From an uncultured Roseobacter sp. (GTDB lineage Bacteria > Pseudomonadota > Alphaproteobacteria > Rhodobacterales > Rhodobacteraceae): DNA of 64,000 bases. The stretch covers positions 62,001 through 126,000 of the forward strand of contig CANMWT010000008.1 of NCBI GenBank assembly GCA_947501635.1. The letters are read 5' to 3'. The notes below the pieces were generated by a model. That model was given only the letters and a program-made list of their open reading frames with translations. It did not search any database and was not told the DNA's origin. How positions within the stretch are numbered: position 1 is the first letter of the stretch; each line of letters begins with the position of its first letter. The position numbers and the translations under genes were made by a program. Below, piece by piece: positions 1 to 10,014 of the stretch.

Positions 1-2
1 AG

Positions 3-1451
3 CGGATAGGGCGTGCAAATCACCGCTACAACGCCCCCTCGAAAGCTTTGCTGGTTCCGGCTAACCGTTTTGAAGTGGTGGAATGCCACGCAGCGCTCGA
101 CGCCGTGCGCGACGGCACACTCGATGGTGACCCACGCGGTCGCGGTCCGCGCGATGTTCTGTGCCAACACATCTTGATAACCGCCTGTGCCGGCCCCTTC
201 GATGCAGGTGCCCTTTTCGATGAAATCCGCACTGTCGGTGCCTACAAAGACCTCACGCAGTCCGAGTTTGATGCCTGTCTCGATTTCTGCGCTACCGGCG
301 GCTATGCGCTACGCGCCTATGACCAGTGGCAACGGCTGATCCGCAACACGGACGGGACATGGCAGCTGCGCGATCCCCGCGCCGCACAGAAAATCCGAAT
401 GAACATCGGCACCATTCAGGACACAGACACGCTCAAGGTGCGCCTGCAACGGGCTCGCGGTGGCAAACCATTGGGCGAGATAGAAGAAGGTTTTGCAGCC
501 ACCCTTACCCCTGGTGACACCTTCCTCATCGGCGGGCAGATCGTACGCTATGAAGGCTTGCGCGAAATGACCGTGGAAGTCAGCCGAAATGCCGCTAAAA
601 AGCCCAAGGTCGCCACGTTTCTGGGAACCAAATTTGCCACGTCGACCCAGCTCAGTGCCCGCGTCATCGACATATTCCAAAAGCCGGACTGGCCGGAGTT
701 GCCCGCCCACACAGCCCAATGGCTGGCGCTTCAACGCAGCGTCAGTCAACTGCCCAAACCGGGCCGACTTTTGATCGAGAGCTTTCCCCATGACGGCCGC
801 GAGCAAACGGTCGTCTATGGCTTTGCAGGACGCAATGGACAACAAACGCTAGGGCTGCTGCTCAGTAAACGTATGGAAGAATTGGGCCTTAATCCTTTGG
901 GCTTTGTCGCAACTGACTATGCCACCCTGATCTGGGGTCTGGACCCGCTGCAAGACCCCGCGCCGCTGTTTGATCTGACCGCCCTTGAAGACGGGCTTGA
1001 GACCTGGCTGGCCGGCAATGCTGTCATGAAGCGCACATTCCGCGCCAGCGCTACCATCGCCGGGCTTATTCAGCGCAACACACCGCAAACCCGCAAGACC
1101 GGGCGTCAGGCAACATTCAGTTCCGACATTCTGTATGACACCCTGTTGAAATACGATCCCGAGCATCTGCTGATGCAAATCACACGGGAAGAAGCCCGGC
1201 GCGGGCTCGTTGATTTTGGACGCATCCGCGAAATGGCCGAAAGGATCGATGGCCGCATCGACCATCTGCGCCTGTCGCGTGTCAGCCCGCTTGCCGCCCC
1301 GATGTTTCTGGAAATGGGGCGCGTTCCTGTCAAAGGTGCCGCCGAAGAACAGCTACTCGAGCAAGAAGCGGCACGCCTTATGGAAGCCTCCGGGCTGGCC
1401 AACATCACACCGCAACCAAGCGACAGGCCAAAGTGGCGCGTTGGATGGTAG
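3..1451 (+). CDS. Ligase-associated DEXH-box helicase (Lhr family), 3' part only
   Basis: The reading frame is open from base 3, so the gene is cut by the window edge and its start is not visible. The first residues read RIGRANHRYNAPSKALLVP, which is helicase motif VI (R-x-G-R-A) followed by the conserved Lhr 'ALLVPxNRFE' stretch. The rest (about 480 residues) is the winged-helix and Lhr-specific C-terminal region; the DEXH ATPase core lies upstream, outside the window. Ligase-associated Lhr helicases are 3'-5' ssDNA-dependent ATPases that work with a ligase, an exonuclease and PdeM in DNA repair. The next gene is the PdeM partner, 39 bases downstream, which supports the assignment to this branch of the Lhr family rather than to stand-alone Lhr. 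Confidence 0.88.
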   Translation, partial: RIGRANHRYNAPSKALLVPANRFEVVECHAALDAVRDGTLDGDPRGRGPRDVLCQHILITACAGPFDAGALFDEIRTVGAYKDLTQSEFDACLDFCATGGYALRAYDQWQRLIRNTDGTWQLRDPRAAQKIRMNIGTIQDTDTLKVRLQRARGGKPLGEIEEGFAATLTPGDTFLIGGQIVRYEGLREMTVEVSRNAAKKPKVATFLGTKFATSTQLSARVIDIFQKPDWPELPAHTAQWLALQRSVSQLPKPGRLLIESFPHDGREQTVVYGFAGRNGQQTLGLLLSKRMEELGLNPLGFVATDYATLIWGLDPLQDPAPLFDLTALEDGLETWLAGNAVMKRTFRASATIAGLIQRNTPQTRKTGRQATFSSDILYDTLLKYDPEHLLMQITREEARRGLVDFGRIREMAERIDGRIDHLRLSRVSPLAAPMFLEMGRVPVKGAAEEQLLEQEAARLMEASGLANITPQPSDRPKWRVGW

Positions 1452-1490
1452 GCACTTGCCAAAACACCGTTGATGCGCAATGAACAAAAC

Positions 1491-2153
1491 ATGAACTGCT
1501 TTGATTTCTCTTTCCACTCCGCAGACCTCAGAGCGATGCCATCCGGCGCGCTATGGTGGCCGAAAGAGGCACTTTTATGTGTATCCGACCTGCATCTGGG
1601 CAAATCAGAGCGCGTGGCCCGCCGTATGGGCATGTCGCTGCCCCCCTATGAGACCCGCGAGACGCTCGAAAGGCTAGGACAGGATCTCGCGACCAGCCAG
1701 GCACGTACCGTTGTCTGTCTTGGCGACAGTTTTGACGATTTGCAGGCCAGCCACAGCCTGAGCGATGAGGACCAGATGTGGATCACCCGCTTGCAGGCAG
1801 GGCGCCGTTGGATCTGGATTGAAGGCAACCACGATCCAGGTCCGGTGGAGTTTGGCGGAACCCACCTGAAACAACTCAACATAGACCGCCTGATCTTTCG
1901 TCATATCGCCCAACCGGAAGCCGCAGGCGAAATCTCGGGCCATTACCACCCGAAGGCACGCCTGCATACCAAAGGCCGGACCATCTCGCGCCCGGCTTTT
2001 GTCTTTGACCAGAACCGCCTCATCCTGCCGGCATATGGCACCTATACCGGTGGTCTGGACACGCATGCCGCCGTCATCGATCAACTGATGCGCCCCGACG
2101 CTCTTGCCATACTGACGGGACCTGTGCCTACCTGCATTCCGATGCCACGATAG
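1491..2153 (+). CDS. pdeM: Ligase-associated DNA damage response endonuclease PdeM
   Basis: A calcineurin-like metallophosphoesterase of about 220 residues. The metal-binding motifs are visible in order: SDLHLGK (D-x-H), GDSFDD (GD), GNHD and GHYHPK (GHxH). PdeM enzymes of this class accompany Lhr helicases and LigD-type ligases and are thought to process DNA ends. I chose the ATG at 1491 because the resulting N-terminus (MNCFDFSFHSADL) matches the short lead before 'PSGALWW' in homologues I remember; an ATG at 1473 and a TTG at 1470 in the same frame are alternatives and no strong ribosome-binding site decides between them. It follows the helicase on the same strand and is probably cotranscribed. 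Confidence 0.85.
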   Translation: MNCFDFSFHSADLRAMPSGALWWPKEALLCVSDLHLGKSERVARRMGMSLPPYETRETLERLGQDLATSQARTVVCLGDSFDDLQASHSLSDEDQMWITRLQAGRRWIWIEGNHDPGPVEFGGTHLKQLNIDRLIFRHIAQPEAAGEISGHYHPKARLHTKGRTISRPAFVFDQNRLILPAYGTYTGGLDTHAAVIDQLMRPDALAILTGPVPTCIPMPR

Positions 2154-2161
2154 GAGTAGTC

Positions 2162-2581
2162 ATGGACAATGCAACGCGCGCGCGAATCAAAGAAAGCTTT
2201 GCTGCGCAAAGCATGATGGCCACTTTGGGCGCTGAAATCGTTCGCATTGAAAGTGGCGACATTCACATCAAGGCCCCCATCCTTCACGGTAGCCGTCAAC
2301 AACAGGGCTTTGGCCACGCCGGGCTCACCTTTTCCATCGGTGACAGCGCGGCGGGCTACGCGGCGCTCACCCAGATCCCGCTGGAAAACGAAGTCGTCAC
2401 CGCTGAGGTCAAAATTAACCTGCTGGCACCCGCGCGCGGCGACTATCTGGTCGCGAAAGGGCGTATCATAAAGCCCGGCCGCCGCCTGATGGTCGTGGCA
2501 TCGGATGTCTTCGCTGTCACCGGGAATGACGAGGTCCTGATCGCGGTCTTGCAAGGCACCATGGTGCCGGTCCCACGTTAG
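2162..2581 (+). CDS. PaaI-family hotdog thioesterase
   Basis: A 139-residue single hotdog-fold protein of the PaaI/DUF4442 thioesterase family. The central [13 protein letters not shown] segment followed by [11 protein letters not shown] matches the family core, where a short helix carries the catalytic acidic residue, and the strand '[16 protein letters not shown]' region is present as [14 protein letters not shown]. Such enzymes hydrolyse acyl- or phenylacetyl-CoA thioesters. The gene starts 8 bases after pdeM with TAGGAGTAGTC in front of the ATG, a good ribosome-binding site, so it probably shares the helicase-pdeM transcript. Its stop codon overlaps the stop of the convergent folD gene by three bases. 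The substrate cannot be read from the sequence. Confidence 0.82.
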   Translation: MDNATRARIKESFAAQSMMATLGAEIVRIESGDIHIKAPILHGSRQQQGFGHAGLTFSIGDSAAGYAALTQIPLENEVVTAEVKINLLAPARGDYLVAKGRIIKPGRRLMVVASDVFAVTGNDEVLIAVLQGTMVPVPR

Positions 2582-3480
2582 GCTGTCAGCCCCTCAGGCT
2601 CTGCCAGACCATTCGCGCGACAACAGGCTGTGACCGTATTTGCCAGCAGGCAGGCGATTGTCATCGGCCCCACCCCGCCCGGCACAGGCGTTATGGCTCC
2701 TGCAACCGCCGCACAGCTGTGAAAATCCACGTCTCCCACCAACCGTGTCTTGCCCTCGCCTTTTTCGGGCGCGTCGAGCCGATTGATACCAACATCTATC
2801 ACTGTGGCACCGGGTTTGATCCAATCACCCGGCACCATTTCGGGCCGACCGACTGCGGCCACAACGATATCGGCCCGCCGCACAACTTCTGCGAGGTCTT
2901 TGGTCCGGCTGTGTGCGATCGTCACAGTGCAGCTATCCCCCAGCAAAAGCTGCGCCATCGGCTTCCCCACGATGTTGGAGCGACCAATCACAACCGCATC
3001 CAGACCCGACAAGGACCCGTGGTAATCCCGCAGCATCATCAGACAGCCAAGCGGTGTACAGGGTACCATGCTCTTTTGGCCTGTCCCCAACAGTCCCACG
3101 TTCGAGATGTGAAACCCATCCACGTCCTTTTCAGGCGCTATGGAGTTGATGACCAGATCTTCGTCAAGATGGGCAGGCAAAGGCAGTTGCACCAGTATGC
3201 CGTGGATTTCGGGATCATTGTTCAACTGCTCGACCACCGCCAGCAAGTCTTGCTCGGATGTGGTCGCATCTAGTTTGTGCTCTACGGATTTCATCCCGAC
3301 TTCGACGGTCTGTTTCCCTTTGGAGCGGACATACACCTGACTGGCAGGGTCTTCCCCAACCAGAACCACCGCAAGGCCCGGTGTGATCCCGTGCTCTTCC
3401 TTCAGTCTGGCCACATGGTCGGCAACCTGTGCACGCACGTGTCCGGCAAAGGCTTTTCCATCGATGAGCGTCGCTGTCAT
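2578..3480 (-). CDS. folD: Bifunctional 5,10-methylene-THF dehydrogenase / methenyl-THF cyclohydrolase
   Basis: FolD, 300 residues, the normal family length. It interconverts 5,10-methylene-, 5,10-methenyl- and 10-formyl-tetrahydrofolate with NADP in the cytosol. Visible motifs: [16 protein letters not shown] (active-site Tyr and Lys), the ILVQLPLP signature, PEKDVDGF, the Rossmann segment [12 protein letters not shown], and the C-terminal [12 protein letters not shown] signature. It lies in a minus-strand group with fhs (formate-THF ligase), separated only by a small exported protein, so one-carbon supply from formate is encoded together here. The 3' end overlaps the stop of the thioesterase gene on the other strand. 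Confidence 0.97.
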   Translation of the reverse strand: MTATLIDGKAFAGHVRAQVADHVARLKEEHGITPGLAVVLVGEDPASQVYVRSKGKQTVEVGMKSVEHKLDATTSEQDLLAVVEQLNNDPEIHGILVQLPLPAHLDEDLVINSIAPEKDVDGFHISNVGLLGTGQKSMVPCTPLGCLMMLRDYHGSLSGLDAVVIGRSNIVGKPMAQLLLGDSCTVTIAHSRTKDLAEVVRRADIVVAAVGRPEMVPGDWIKPGATVIDVGINRLDAPEKGEGKTRLVGDVDFHSCAAVAGAITPVPGGVGPMTIACLLANTVTACCRANGLAEPEGLTA

Positions 3481-3494
3481 GTTCGGTCTTTCTG

Positions 3495-3965
3495 CTATCT
3501 TACAAAATTCACACGGTGGGCCAGATCACGGCCGTTGCTGATGACCAGTTCATCAAACTGCATAAGCTGCAACAGGTCATAGAAGGTCGCCACATACTCC
3601 AGTTCTTCCTGCCGGAAAAACCCACCCTGCCGGACACTCACTGTAAGCTGCGCCATGATCGCGCGGGCGCGGTAGAGCGTGGCAAAAACGTCGTCATCAA
3701 GGGCTACAACGATAAGTGTCGCAGCATCCTCTCCTTTTGTGAAAAAGACGAAACGCGGGCTCTCGGGGGCGTCCAGCTGCGCACTGGTCAAGACGTTTAC
3801 AAAGTCGATGCGCACGGCTTTGCCTGCGCCCTGACTGTCACGGACCAGACGATCGAACGTCTCTTCCGACGTGATTTCCGGGTAGTAATACCCCACGTAG
3901 CGGTCTTCGGCAGCAAGAGGTCCGGCAAGCAAAAACGCGGCGATCAAGGCAAAAACTCTGGTCAT
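3495..3965 (-). CDS. Small exported protein of unknown function between folD and fhs
   Basis: The start at 3965 is chosen because a good ribosome-binding site (AGGAAAGGA) lies just upstream and because it gives a clean signal peptide: [21 protein letters not shown], with a likely cleavage after LAA. The mature part is about 135 residues, rich in short hydrophobic strands and aromatic residues ([44 protein letters not shown]). I do not recognise a catalytic motif, cysteine pair or membrane segment. The gene lies 14 bases before folD and after fhs on the same strand, so it is probably in their operon, but nothing in its sequence links it to folate. It is presumably periplasmic. Homologues are probably limited to Rhodobacteraceae; I cannot test this. 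Confidence 0.75.
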   Translation of the reverse strand: MTRVFALIAAFLLAGPLAAEDRYVGYYYPEITSEETFDRLVRDSQGAGKAVRIDFVNVLTSAQLDAPESPRFVFFTKGEDAATLIVVALDDDVFATLYRARAIMAQLTVSVRQGGFFRQEELEYVATFYDLLQLMQFDELVISNGRDLAHRVNFVR

Positions 3966-4077
3966 GAAGGTATCCTTTCCTGTGTCATGGCCCATGCTTG
4001 CGGGCGGCACGAGCGGAGGGCAAGATGATTCCCCCCCTCCGCACAGCTACGTGACCAGTTGTGCCGGGGCAACGATC

Positions 4078-5754
4078 TTAGAACAGCCCCTCAACATCGC
4101 CATCCGCGTTCAGTTTGATAGCTTCGGCCGAAGGCACGCGCGGAAGGCCGGGCATCGTCATGATCTCACCGCAGATCGCGACAACAAAGCCTGCACCCGC
4201 GCTCAGCCGCACCTCGCGCACTGGCACGGAAAAGCCGGTGGGCGCGCCGCGGCGGTCGGGGTCGGTTGTAAAGCTGTACTGCGTCTTGGCCATGCAGACC
4301 GGCAGGTTCCCATAACCCTGTGCCTCCCAGTCTTTCAACTGATTGCGCAGCTTTTGATCCATCAACACTTCGTCGGCGCGGTAGATGCGCTTTGCAATCG
4401 TATCGATCTTGTCAAAGAGGCTCATGTCATCGCCGTAGATCGGTGCAAAGTTGGCCATATCCGCATCAGCGATTTCTGCCACGCGGGTTGCAAGCTCTGC
4501 CGACCCTTCTGAGCCCAGTTCCCAGTGCCGCGACAGGATCGCCTCGGAGCCATGTTCAGCCACGTAGTCCTTGACCGCCTGCACTTCGGCATCGGTGTCC
4601 GTGACAAAGTGGTTGATCGCCACAACAACCGGCACGCCGAATGATTTGACGTTCTCGATATGTCGGCCGAGGTTCGGGCACCCTTTCTTGACCGCGTCGA
4701 CGTTTTCCGCGCCCAGATCCGCCTTGGCCACGCCACCGTTCATCTTCATCGCGCGCACGGTCGCCACAACAACCACGCAAGACGGTGCAAGACCCGCCTT
4801 GCGGCATTTGATGTTGAGGAACTTCTCCGCGCCCAGATCGGCACCAAAGCCCGCTTCGGTCACAACATAGTCTGCAAGTTTCAGCGCCGTGGTTGTCGCA
4901 ATGACCGAGTTGCAGCCATGCGCGATGTTGGCAAAAGGACCGCCATGCACAAAGGCGGGATTGTTCTCCAAGGTCTGGACAAGATTGGGCTGCATCGCAT
5001 CTTTCAGCAGCACCGTCATAGCACCATCAGCTTTGATATCGCGAGCGTAAACAGGTGAGCGGTCGCGGCGGTAAGCCACGATCATATCGCCGAGGCGTTT
5101 TTGCAGATCTTCCAAATCCTTGCTGAGGCACAGAATTGCCATGACTTCGGAGGCAACCGTGATGTCAAAGCCCGCTTCGCGGGGGAACCCGTTGGCAACC
5201 CCACCCAGCGAAGCCGTAATCTGGCGCAGGGCGCGGTCATTCATATCCACCACGCGGCGCCAGACAACGCGGCGTGTGTCGATTTCCAGCTCATTGCCCC
5301 AATAGATATGGTTGTCGATCATCGCGCTCAGCAGGTTATGCGCAGAGGTGATCGCGTGGAAGTCTCCGGTGAAGTGCAGGTTCATCTCTTCCATGGGCAC
5401 GACCTGCGCCATACCGCCCCCCGCAGCACCGCCCTTCATGCCAAAGTTCGGCCCGAGAGAGGCTTCGCGAATGCAGACCGCTGCCTTTTTACCGATGTGG
5501 TTCAGACCGTCACCAAGGCCTACAGTGGTTGTCGTCTTGCCCTCGCCTGCAGGCGTCGGGTTGATGGCGGTCACAAGGATAAGCTTGCCGTCAGCGTTGC
5601 CCTGAACCGAGTTGATGAAGGACTGAGACACCTTGGCTTTGTCATGGCCGTAGGGCAGAAGATCATCGGTTGAGATACCCAGTTTGGCACCAATTTCCTG
5701 AATGGGCAGCTTGTTTGCGGCACGCGCAATTTCGATATCGGTTTTGTAGGCCAT
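4078..5754 (-). CDS. fhs: Formate-tetrahydrofolate ligase
   Basis: Formyltetrahydrofolate synthetase, 558 residues, full length. It makes 10-formyl-THF from formate, THF and ATP. The ATP-binding P-loop is visible as [18 protein letters not shown] near residue 65, followed by the typical [23 protein letters not shown] stretch in the first third and the conserved NIAHGCNSV and [14 protein letters not shown] blocks in the middle. The C-terminal part carries the PGLP glycine/proline motif typical of the family. With folD downstream on the same strand it feeds the one-carbon pool; in marine roseobacters this route is commonly used to oxidise methyl groups or assimilate formate. A GGGGAAT ribosome-binding site precedes the ATG. 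Confidence 0.97.
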   Translation of the reverse strand: MAYKTDIEIARAANKLPIQEIGAKLGISTDDLLPYGHDKAKVSQSFINSVQGNADGKLILVTAINPTPAGEGKTTTTVGLGDGLNHIGKKAAVCIREASLGPNFGMKGGAAGGGMAQVVPMEEMNLHFTGDFHAITSAHNLLSAMIDNHIYWGNELEIDTRRVVWRRVVDMNDRALRQITASLGGVANGFPREAGFDITVASEVMAILCLSKDLEDLQKRLGDMIVAYRRDRSPVYARDIKADGAMTVLLKDAMQPNLVQTLENNPAFVHGGPFANIAHGCNSVIATTTALKLADYVVTEAGFGADLGAEKFLNIKCRKAGLAPSCVVVVATVRAMKMNGGVAKADLGAENVDAVKKGCPNLGRHIENVKSFGVPVVVAINHFVTDTDAEVQAVKDYVAEHGSEAILSRHWELGSEGSAELATRVAEIADADMANFAPIYGDDMSLFDKIDTIAKRIYRADEVLMDQKLRNQLKDWEAQGYGNLPVCMAKTQYSFTTDPDRRGAPTGFSVPVREVRLSAGAGFVVAICGEIMTMPGLPRVPSAEAIKLNADGDVEGLF

Positions 5755-5899
5755 AAGAGATTCCCCTGAGAATGCCGCTTGAGCGTTTGTCTACAAGCTG
5801 CATACAGGTGTGTACCATCTTCAGAGAGTAGCATTTCCGACATTTTCGAAGCGTCTTGCGGCGGCAAGGGGTGCAATCGTTTCTTTTCGGAAACGAGCG

Positions 5900-6496
5900 C
5901 TACCCGCGTGCTGCGTCCAGATGCGCCCAGACCCGCTGGTCAGGAATATGCAGAACGACTGTGTCGCCAAGTTCTACCGGCCCTTCCCGCTCAACCCAAG
6001 CGGTGACACCGCGTCTGTCGCGGGCAGCGGGTTTGAACTTTGGCCCAAGACCTGCATGGTCCTTGTCGATCTCCCGTCCGGGAAAGATGCAGGGGCGGTT
6101 TTCCATATCCACTGTAAGACAGGCGCCGCTGGCCATCTGGAGACGCGACGACGGCGGGATGCGGGTGAAATCTGGAATGCCTTCAATCACCATCGACGCA
6201 CCCAGCCACTTCGGGTCGATCGCATCTAAACCCATATCCGCAGCAATAAGATCAAGCTCCTCTTTTGACAGTACTGAAAGCTGCCGTACATTGCGGATTT
6301 CCGTGCCCTTGGGATATTGCGCCGTGACCCGCGAACACGAGGGCCGCGTGGGCCCGCCGTGGAATTCTCCAGCAATGCCATCAAAGCTCAGATACGCGTC
6401 GGGCATGACCTCTGAGCGCAAGTCATTATCCTGATCGGTCACCCGGCCCAGCCAGGTGACTGTTCCTTGAAAAGTGGTTGGCAACAATGCGGGCAT
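5900..6496 (-). CDS. MOSC-domain protein
   Basis: The start at 6496 has an AGGAG site eight bases upstream; the longer open frame before it has no supported start. The product is about 198 residues, close to a stand-alone MOSC domain (YiiM/YuaD-like). Features include GEFHGGPTRPSCSRV near the N-terminus, WLGASMVIEGIPDFTRIPPSSRLQ in the middle and a conserved cysteine in GACLTVDMENRPC, then RRGVTAWVEREG. MOSC domains bind sulfur through a conserved cysteine and occur in molybdenum-cofactor sulfurases and in enzymes reducing hydroxylated nitrogen compounds. No molybdoenzyme gene is next to it, so its partner is unknown. It is separated from fhs by 145 bases without other content. Confidence 0.78.
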   Translation of the reverse strand: MPALLPTTFQGTVTWLGRVTDQDNDLRSEVMPDAYLSFDGIAGEFHGGPTRPSCSRVTAQYPKGTEIRNVRQLSVLSKEELDLIAADMGLDAIDPKWLGASMVIEGIPDFTRIPPSSRLQMASGACLTVDMENRPCIFPGREIDKDHAGLGPKFKPAARDRRGVTAWVEREGPVELGDTVVLHIPDQRVWAHLDAARG

Positions 6497-6697
6497 GCGT
6501 TTCTCCTGTGGTGATCGGGTGGGCGCTGCTGCCCGTGTCCCGACAAAGCCCTGCAGAGCGGGCGCTGTCAAACCGGAAACTGCGCCTTCTGCCCGGTTTC
6601 GCGGCCTGCAGTATTCTGCCGACCCGGTAAAACCCGGTGGTACAAGCGCGCAGGCAAAGCGTGGTGTCTGCGATTTGGCAAGACGTGTATACGGCAT

Positions 6698-6729
6698 AAA
6701 AAAACCCGCCGCGCAGGCACGCGGCGGGT
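6698..6729 (-). terminator. Rho-independent terminator of ftsH
   Basis: Read on the minus strand, a 10-bp perfect GC-rich stem (ACCCGCCGCG with CGCGGCGGGT, six-base loop) is followed directly by a run of seven T. It begins 21 bases after the ftsH stop codon, so it ends the long Tol-Pal/tilS/ftsH unit before the MOSC gene. Confidence 0.9.
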
Positions 6730-6750
6730 CAAATTTTCAGTCAAACCATG

Positions 6751-8673
6751 TCAGGTCGACGGCTCAGGCTCCATGCCGCCATCTGTGGAAGGCGGCTTTT
6801 TCTTCGCTTTCGCCTTGGGAATGCTCACCACGCTTGGTGCAGAACCACTGTCTGGCTTGTCCGCCTCATCAGACGGCGGCACAGGCGGTTCCCCGTTCAT
6901 GACGCGCTTGATCTCTTCGCCGGTAAGAGTTTCGTACTCAAGCAACCCCTGCGCGAGGCGCTCGAATTCTTCCTCGTTCTCAACGATGATCTTGCGGGCC
7001 CATTCATACCCGTCCTGAATGAATTTCTGCACCTCTTCTTCGATCAATTCCTTGGTGTTGGCCGAAACGGAGAAACCTGCAGTATTCCCCTGATACCCTT
7101 CGGCCGCTTCGGAATAGTCGATGTTACCAACCTTGTCCGACATGCCCCAGCGCAACACCATCGCACGCGCCAGACCAGAGGCTTGCATGATATCGCCAGC
7201 AGGACCGTTCGATACCGCCTCAGGGCCGTATTTGAAGATTTCAGCAGCCTTGCCCGCCATGGTCATCGCCAGACGCTGGTGACATTCGTCTTTGAACATG
7301 TTCAGCCGGTCCATCTCGGGCAGGCTCATCACCATCCCCAAAGCACCGCCGCGCGGAATGATCGTCGCCTTGTAGACAGGGTCGCATTTGGGAAGTTTTA
7401 TCCCGACCAGAGCGTGTCCTGCCTCGTGATAGGCCGTCATCTCTTTTTGTGCATCGGTCATCACCATGGAGCGCCGTTCAGCTCCCATCATGATCTTGTC
7501 CTTGGCGTTTTCAAAGTCGATCATCGAGACAAAGCGGCGACCCACGCGCGCGGCGCCAAGTGCGGCTTCGTTTACAAGGTTCGCCAGATCAGCCCCCGAA
7601 AACCCGGGCGTTCCGCGCGCGATGATGCGCAGGTCCACGTCAGGCCCCAGCGGTGTCTTGCGCGCGTGCACGCCAAGGATTTTCTCGCGGCCCTTAATGT
7701 CGGGGTTGCCCACGGTGACCTGACGGTCAAATCGGCCCGGACGCAGCAGCGCCGGGTCAAGAACATCTTTGCGGTTCGTCGCGGCGATGATGATGACGCC
7801 CTCGTTGGCCTCAAATCCATCCATTTCAACCAGCAACTGGTTGAGTGTCTGCTCACGCTCGTCATTGCCACCGCCGTAGCCAGCGCCACGGTGCCGGCCA
7901 ACGGCGTCAATCTCGTCGATAAAGACGATACAAGGCGCATTTTTCTTGGCCTGCTCGAACATGTCGCGCACACGGCTCGCGCCGACGCCTACGAACATCT
8001 CCACAAAGTCAGAACCCGAAATAGTGAAGAACGGCACACCCGCCTCACCCGCAATCGCGCGGGCAAGCAGCGTTTTACCAGTTCCGGGAGGGCCCTCAAG
8101 AAGCGCGCCTTTCGGGATTTTGCCACCCAAACGGCTGAACTTTTGCGGGTTACGCAAAAATTCGACGATCTCTTCAAGCTCTTCCTTGGCCTCATCGATG
8201 CCCGCAACGTCATCAAAAGTCACGCGCCCATGCTTTTCAGTCAGCATCTTGGCCTTGGACTTGCCAAAGCCCATGGCGCCGCCTTTGCCGCCGCCCTGCA
8301 TACGGTTCATGAAATACACCCATACACCGATCAGCAGCAGGAAGGGCAGAAGCGACATCAGGAATGTCTGAAAGCCCGATTGCTGTTGCTGTTCGGCCCG
8401 CACGGCCACGTCATTTGCGATCAAAAGCTGAGTGATTTCGGCATCTGAGGGTTTGATCGTCACATAATCTGTGCCGTCTGCCTGACGGAACCTGACCTGT
8501 TCGCCATCAAGCGTCACGTTGCTGACGTCGCCGGATTCAACAGCTTCCACAAACTCTGAATAGCTGATTTCCCGGCTTTGCATCGTGGTGCCGGGTCCGC
8601 TGAAAAGATTGAACAGTGCCAGTATCAACAGGAATAATACGACCCAGAAGGCGATGTTGCGTGCGTTTCCCAA
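6751..8673 (-). CDS. ftsH: ATP-dependent zinc metalloprotease FtsH
   Basis: Membrane-anchored AAA+ protease, 640 residues. I use the TTG at 8673 because AGGAG lies seven bases upstream and the product then begins [21 protein letters not shown], the first membrane segment; an ATG further upstream would add twelve unlikely basic residues. Order of domains: TM1, short periplasmic domain, TM2 around [17 protein letters not shown] module with Walker A GPPGTGKT, Walker B VFIDEID and the second region of homology ending in RPGRFDRQ, then the protease domain with zinc motif HEAGH. The C-terminal tail is Pro/Lys rich. FtsH degrades unstable membrane and regulatory proteins, including RpoH and LpxC in other bacteria. 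It follows tilS on the same strand and ends in a strong terminator. Confidence 0.97.
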   Translation of the reverse strand: MGNARNIAFWVVLFLLILALFNLFSGPGTTMQSREISYSEFVEAVESGDVSNVTLDGEQVRFRQADGTDYVTIKPSDAEITQLLIANDVAVRAEQQQQSGFQTFLMSLLPFLLLIGVWVYFMNRMQGGGKGGAMGFGKSKAKMLTEKHGRVTFDDVAGIDEAKEELEEIVEFLRNPQKFSRLGGKIPKGALLEGPPGTGKTLLARAIAGEAGVPFFTISGSDFVEMFVGVGASRVRDMFEQAKKNAPCIVFIDEIDAVGRHRGAGYGGGNDEREQTLNQLLVEMDGFEANEGVIIIAATNRKDVLDPALLRPGRFDRQVTVGNPDIKGREKILGVHARKTPLGPDVDLRIIARGTPGFSGADLANLVNEAALGAARVGRRFVSMIDFENAKDKIMMGAERRSMVMTDAQKEMTAYHEAGHALVGIKLPKCDPVYKATIIPRGGALGMVMSLPEMDRLNMFKDECHQRLAMTMAGKAAEIFKYGPEAVSNGPAGDIMQASGLARAMVLRWGMSDKVGNIDYSEAAEGYQGNTAGFSVSANTKELIEEEVQKFIQDGYEWARKIIVENEEEFERLAQGLLEYETLTGEEIKRVMNGEPPVPPSDEADKPDSGSAPSVVSIPKAKAKKKPPSTDGGMEPEPST

Positions 8674-8729
8674 GGGGAGTCTCCTAATTCTGCGCGTGAT
8701 GCGCGTCACTCTTATAGCATCACGACACT

Positions 8730-8757
8730 AAGATAGACACTCCACGCGCAGGTTCAA
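8730..8757 (-). promoter_or_regulatory. Candidate sigma-70-like promoter for ftsH
   Basis: On the minus strand TTGAAC (8752-8757) and TATCTT (8730-8735) are separated by 16 bases, about 57 bases before the TTG start of ftsH. The match to the housekeeping consensus is reasonable but it is a visual call only. It would give ftsH its own transcript besides read-through from tilS. Confidence 0.4.
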
Positions 8758-8772
8758 TGCGAGAAAGCTGCG

Positions 8773-10014
8773 TCAAAAAAACGAAATTTCAGGTTGTGTC
8801 AGATATGCGCACCACTCAGAGCGTGGATTGACCAGCGGCGCGGCAATAAGATCGTTGCCCTGCCAGATTGCGGGCGTCGGCAAAAGCGCCTCTCTCGGAA
8901 CGCCCAGGTCACGCCAGTCCGGGCATGCGGCAAGCCCCGCCGCGCCCAAGGCTGCAACGCGGCACCCATCCTTTGCAGGGCCTTTAATCCGCCACCGATT
9001 GTCCCAGCTCTCATCAAGCGGCGCGGCAAAGTCCTTGACGGCGTTGTATTCGCGAAACACCCAAAGACTGCCGCCTGCAATTTTCATGTGGCAGCCATCT
9101 ACCGTCGCGGCACCTTCTTCAAAGACCGCCTGGCGTGCGGCGTCCAAAGACCGGCGGCGTGGCGCGTAGACCGCACTGTTGAGCCACGCCAGTACCGCAA
9201 GCATCAAGCGGCGCGCGATTTCATCCGGCAGAGCACGGTAGGCATCGGGCGTGATCCGCACTGCCCCCAAAACGGTCTGGATGCAGGTTTCAGCAGCGGC
9301 GCGCGTCTGAAACGCCAATGCGGCCCGGGCCGACTGCATGTTTTCTGCCACCTGCGCCAAGGCTGTGGGCGTGATACCAAGCGGCGCAAGCGCGTCCCAC
9401 GACTGCCGCGCCTTGATCCGTTCATAGCGGCTGTCTTCATTACTGGGATCATCCACCCACGCGATACCCTCTTCGACCAGAAAGGCGCGCAGGTCCGACC
9501 GGTCCGTGCCGAGCAATGGGCGCAACCACGTCATGCCATGCTGTTCACGTCGCGGCGACATCGCGCTAAGCCCGTCGACACCTGCGCCACGCGCAAGGCG
9601 CATCAATACCGTTTCCGCCTGATCGTCACGCGTATGACCCAGTGCGATCCCGCTCAGGTTTTCTTCCCGCGCCCAGTCGGCCATCAGACGGTAGCGCGCC
9701 TTGCGGGCCTCGGCCTGAACGTTGCCCGCGCCATCCCAACCTGCCCAGACAAGCGTCTGATGGGGGACGTTCAACTCTTTGCAGAAACGCGCCACGGTGG
9801 CTGCTTCGTGCACAGCTTCCGGGCGCAAACCGTGATTCACGGTCACACACTGCAGCACCACACCATGACGCTGGCAATAGGCCTGGAGCAAGACCAGCAA
9901 CGCCATCGAGTCGCTGCCCCCTGAAACCGCGACCCCCAGTCTCTCAGGCAGCACGCCCGCAAAAAACGCACTGATCTTTTCGTCGAGTGCAGGGCTCACG
10001 GGCGCTACGGACAA
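8773..10014 (-). CDS. tilS: tRNA(Ile)-lysidine synthetase
   Basis: TilS, about 413 residues. It converts the wobble C of the CAU-anticodon tRNA-Ile to lysidine with ATP, which is essential for reading AUA. The PP-loop signature VSGGSDSMALL lies near residue 30, followed by TVNHGLRPEA and the ALGHTRDDQAETVLMRLARGAGVDGLSAM block typical of TilS; DDPSNEDSRYERIKAR lies in the middle and the C-terminal domain is present. The start is uncertain: the TTG at 10014 overlaps the end of cpoB by ten bases, and a GTG five codons later is possible; neither has a strong ribosome-binding site. The overlap suggests translational coupling with cpoB. Confidence 0.93.
   Translation of the reverse strand: MSVAPVSPALDEKISAFFAGVLPERLGVAVSGGSDSMALLVLLQAYCQRHGVVLQCVTVNHGLRPEAVHEAATVARFCKELNVPHQTLVWAGWDGAGNVQAEARKARYRLMADWAREENLSGIALGHTRDDQAETVLMRLARGAGVDGLSAMSPRREQHGMTWLRPLLGTDRSDLRAFLVEEGIAWVDDPSNEDSRYERIKARQSWDALAPLGITPTALAQVAENMQSARAALAFQTRAAAETCIQTVLGAVRITPDAYRALPDEIARRLMLAVLAWLNSAVYAPRRRSLDAARQAVFEEGAATVDGCHMKIAGGSLWVFREYNAVKDFAAPLDESWDNRWRIKGPAKDGCRVAALGAAGLAACPDWRDLGVPREALLPTPAIWQGNDLIAAPLVNPRSEWCAYLTQPEISFF

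Noticed and set aside
5755-5899. A tetrahydrofolate riboswitch upstream of fhs
   Set aside because: I looked for a structured leader on the minus strand and saw only short imperfect stems; such riboswitches are also mostly known from Firmicutes.
6748-8448. 566-codon plus-strand frame opposite ftsH
   Set aside because: It is antisense to ftsH, has no ribosome-binding site and encodes a His/Arg-rich product.
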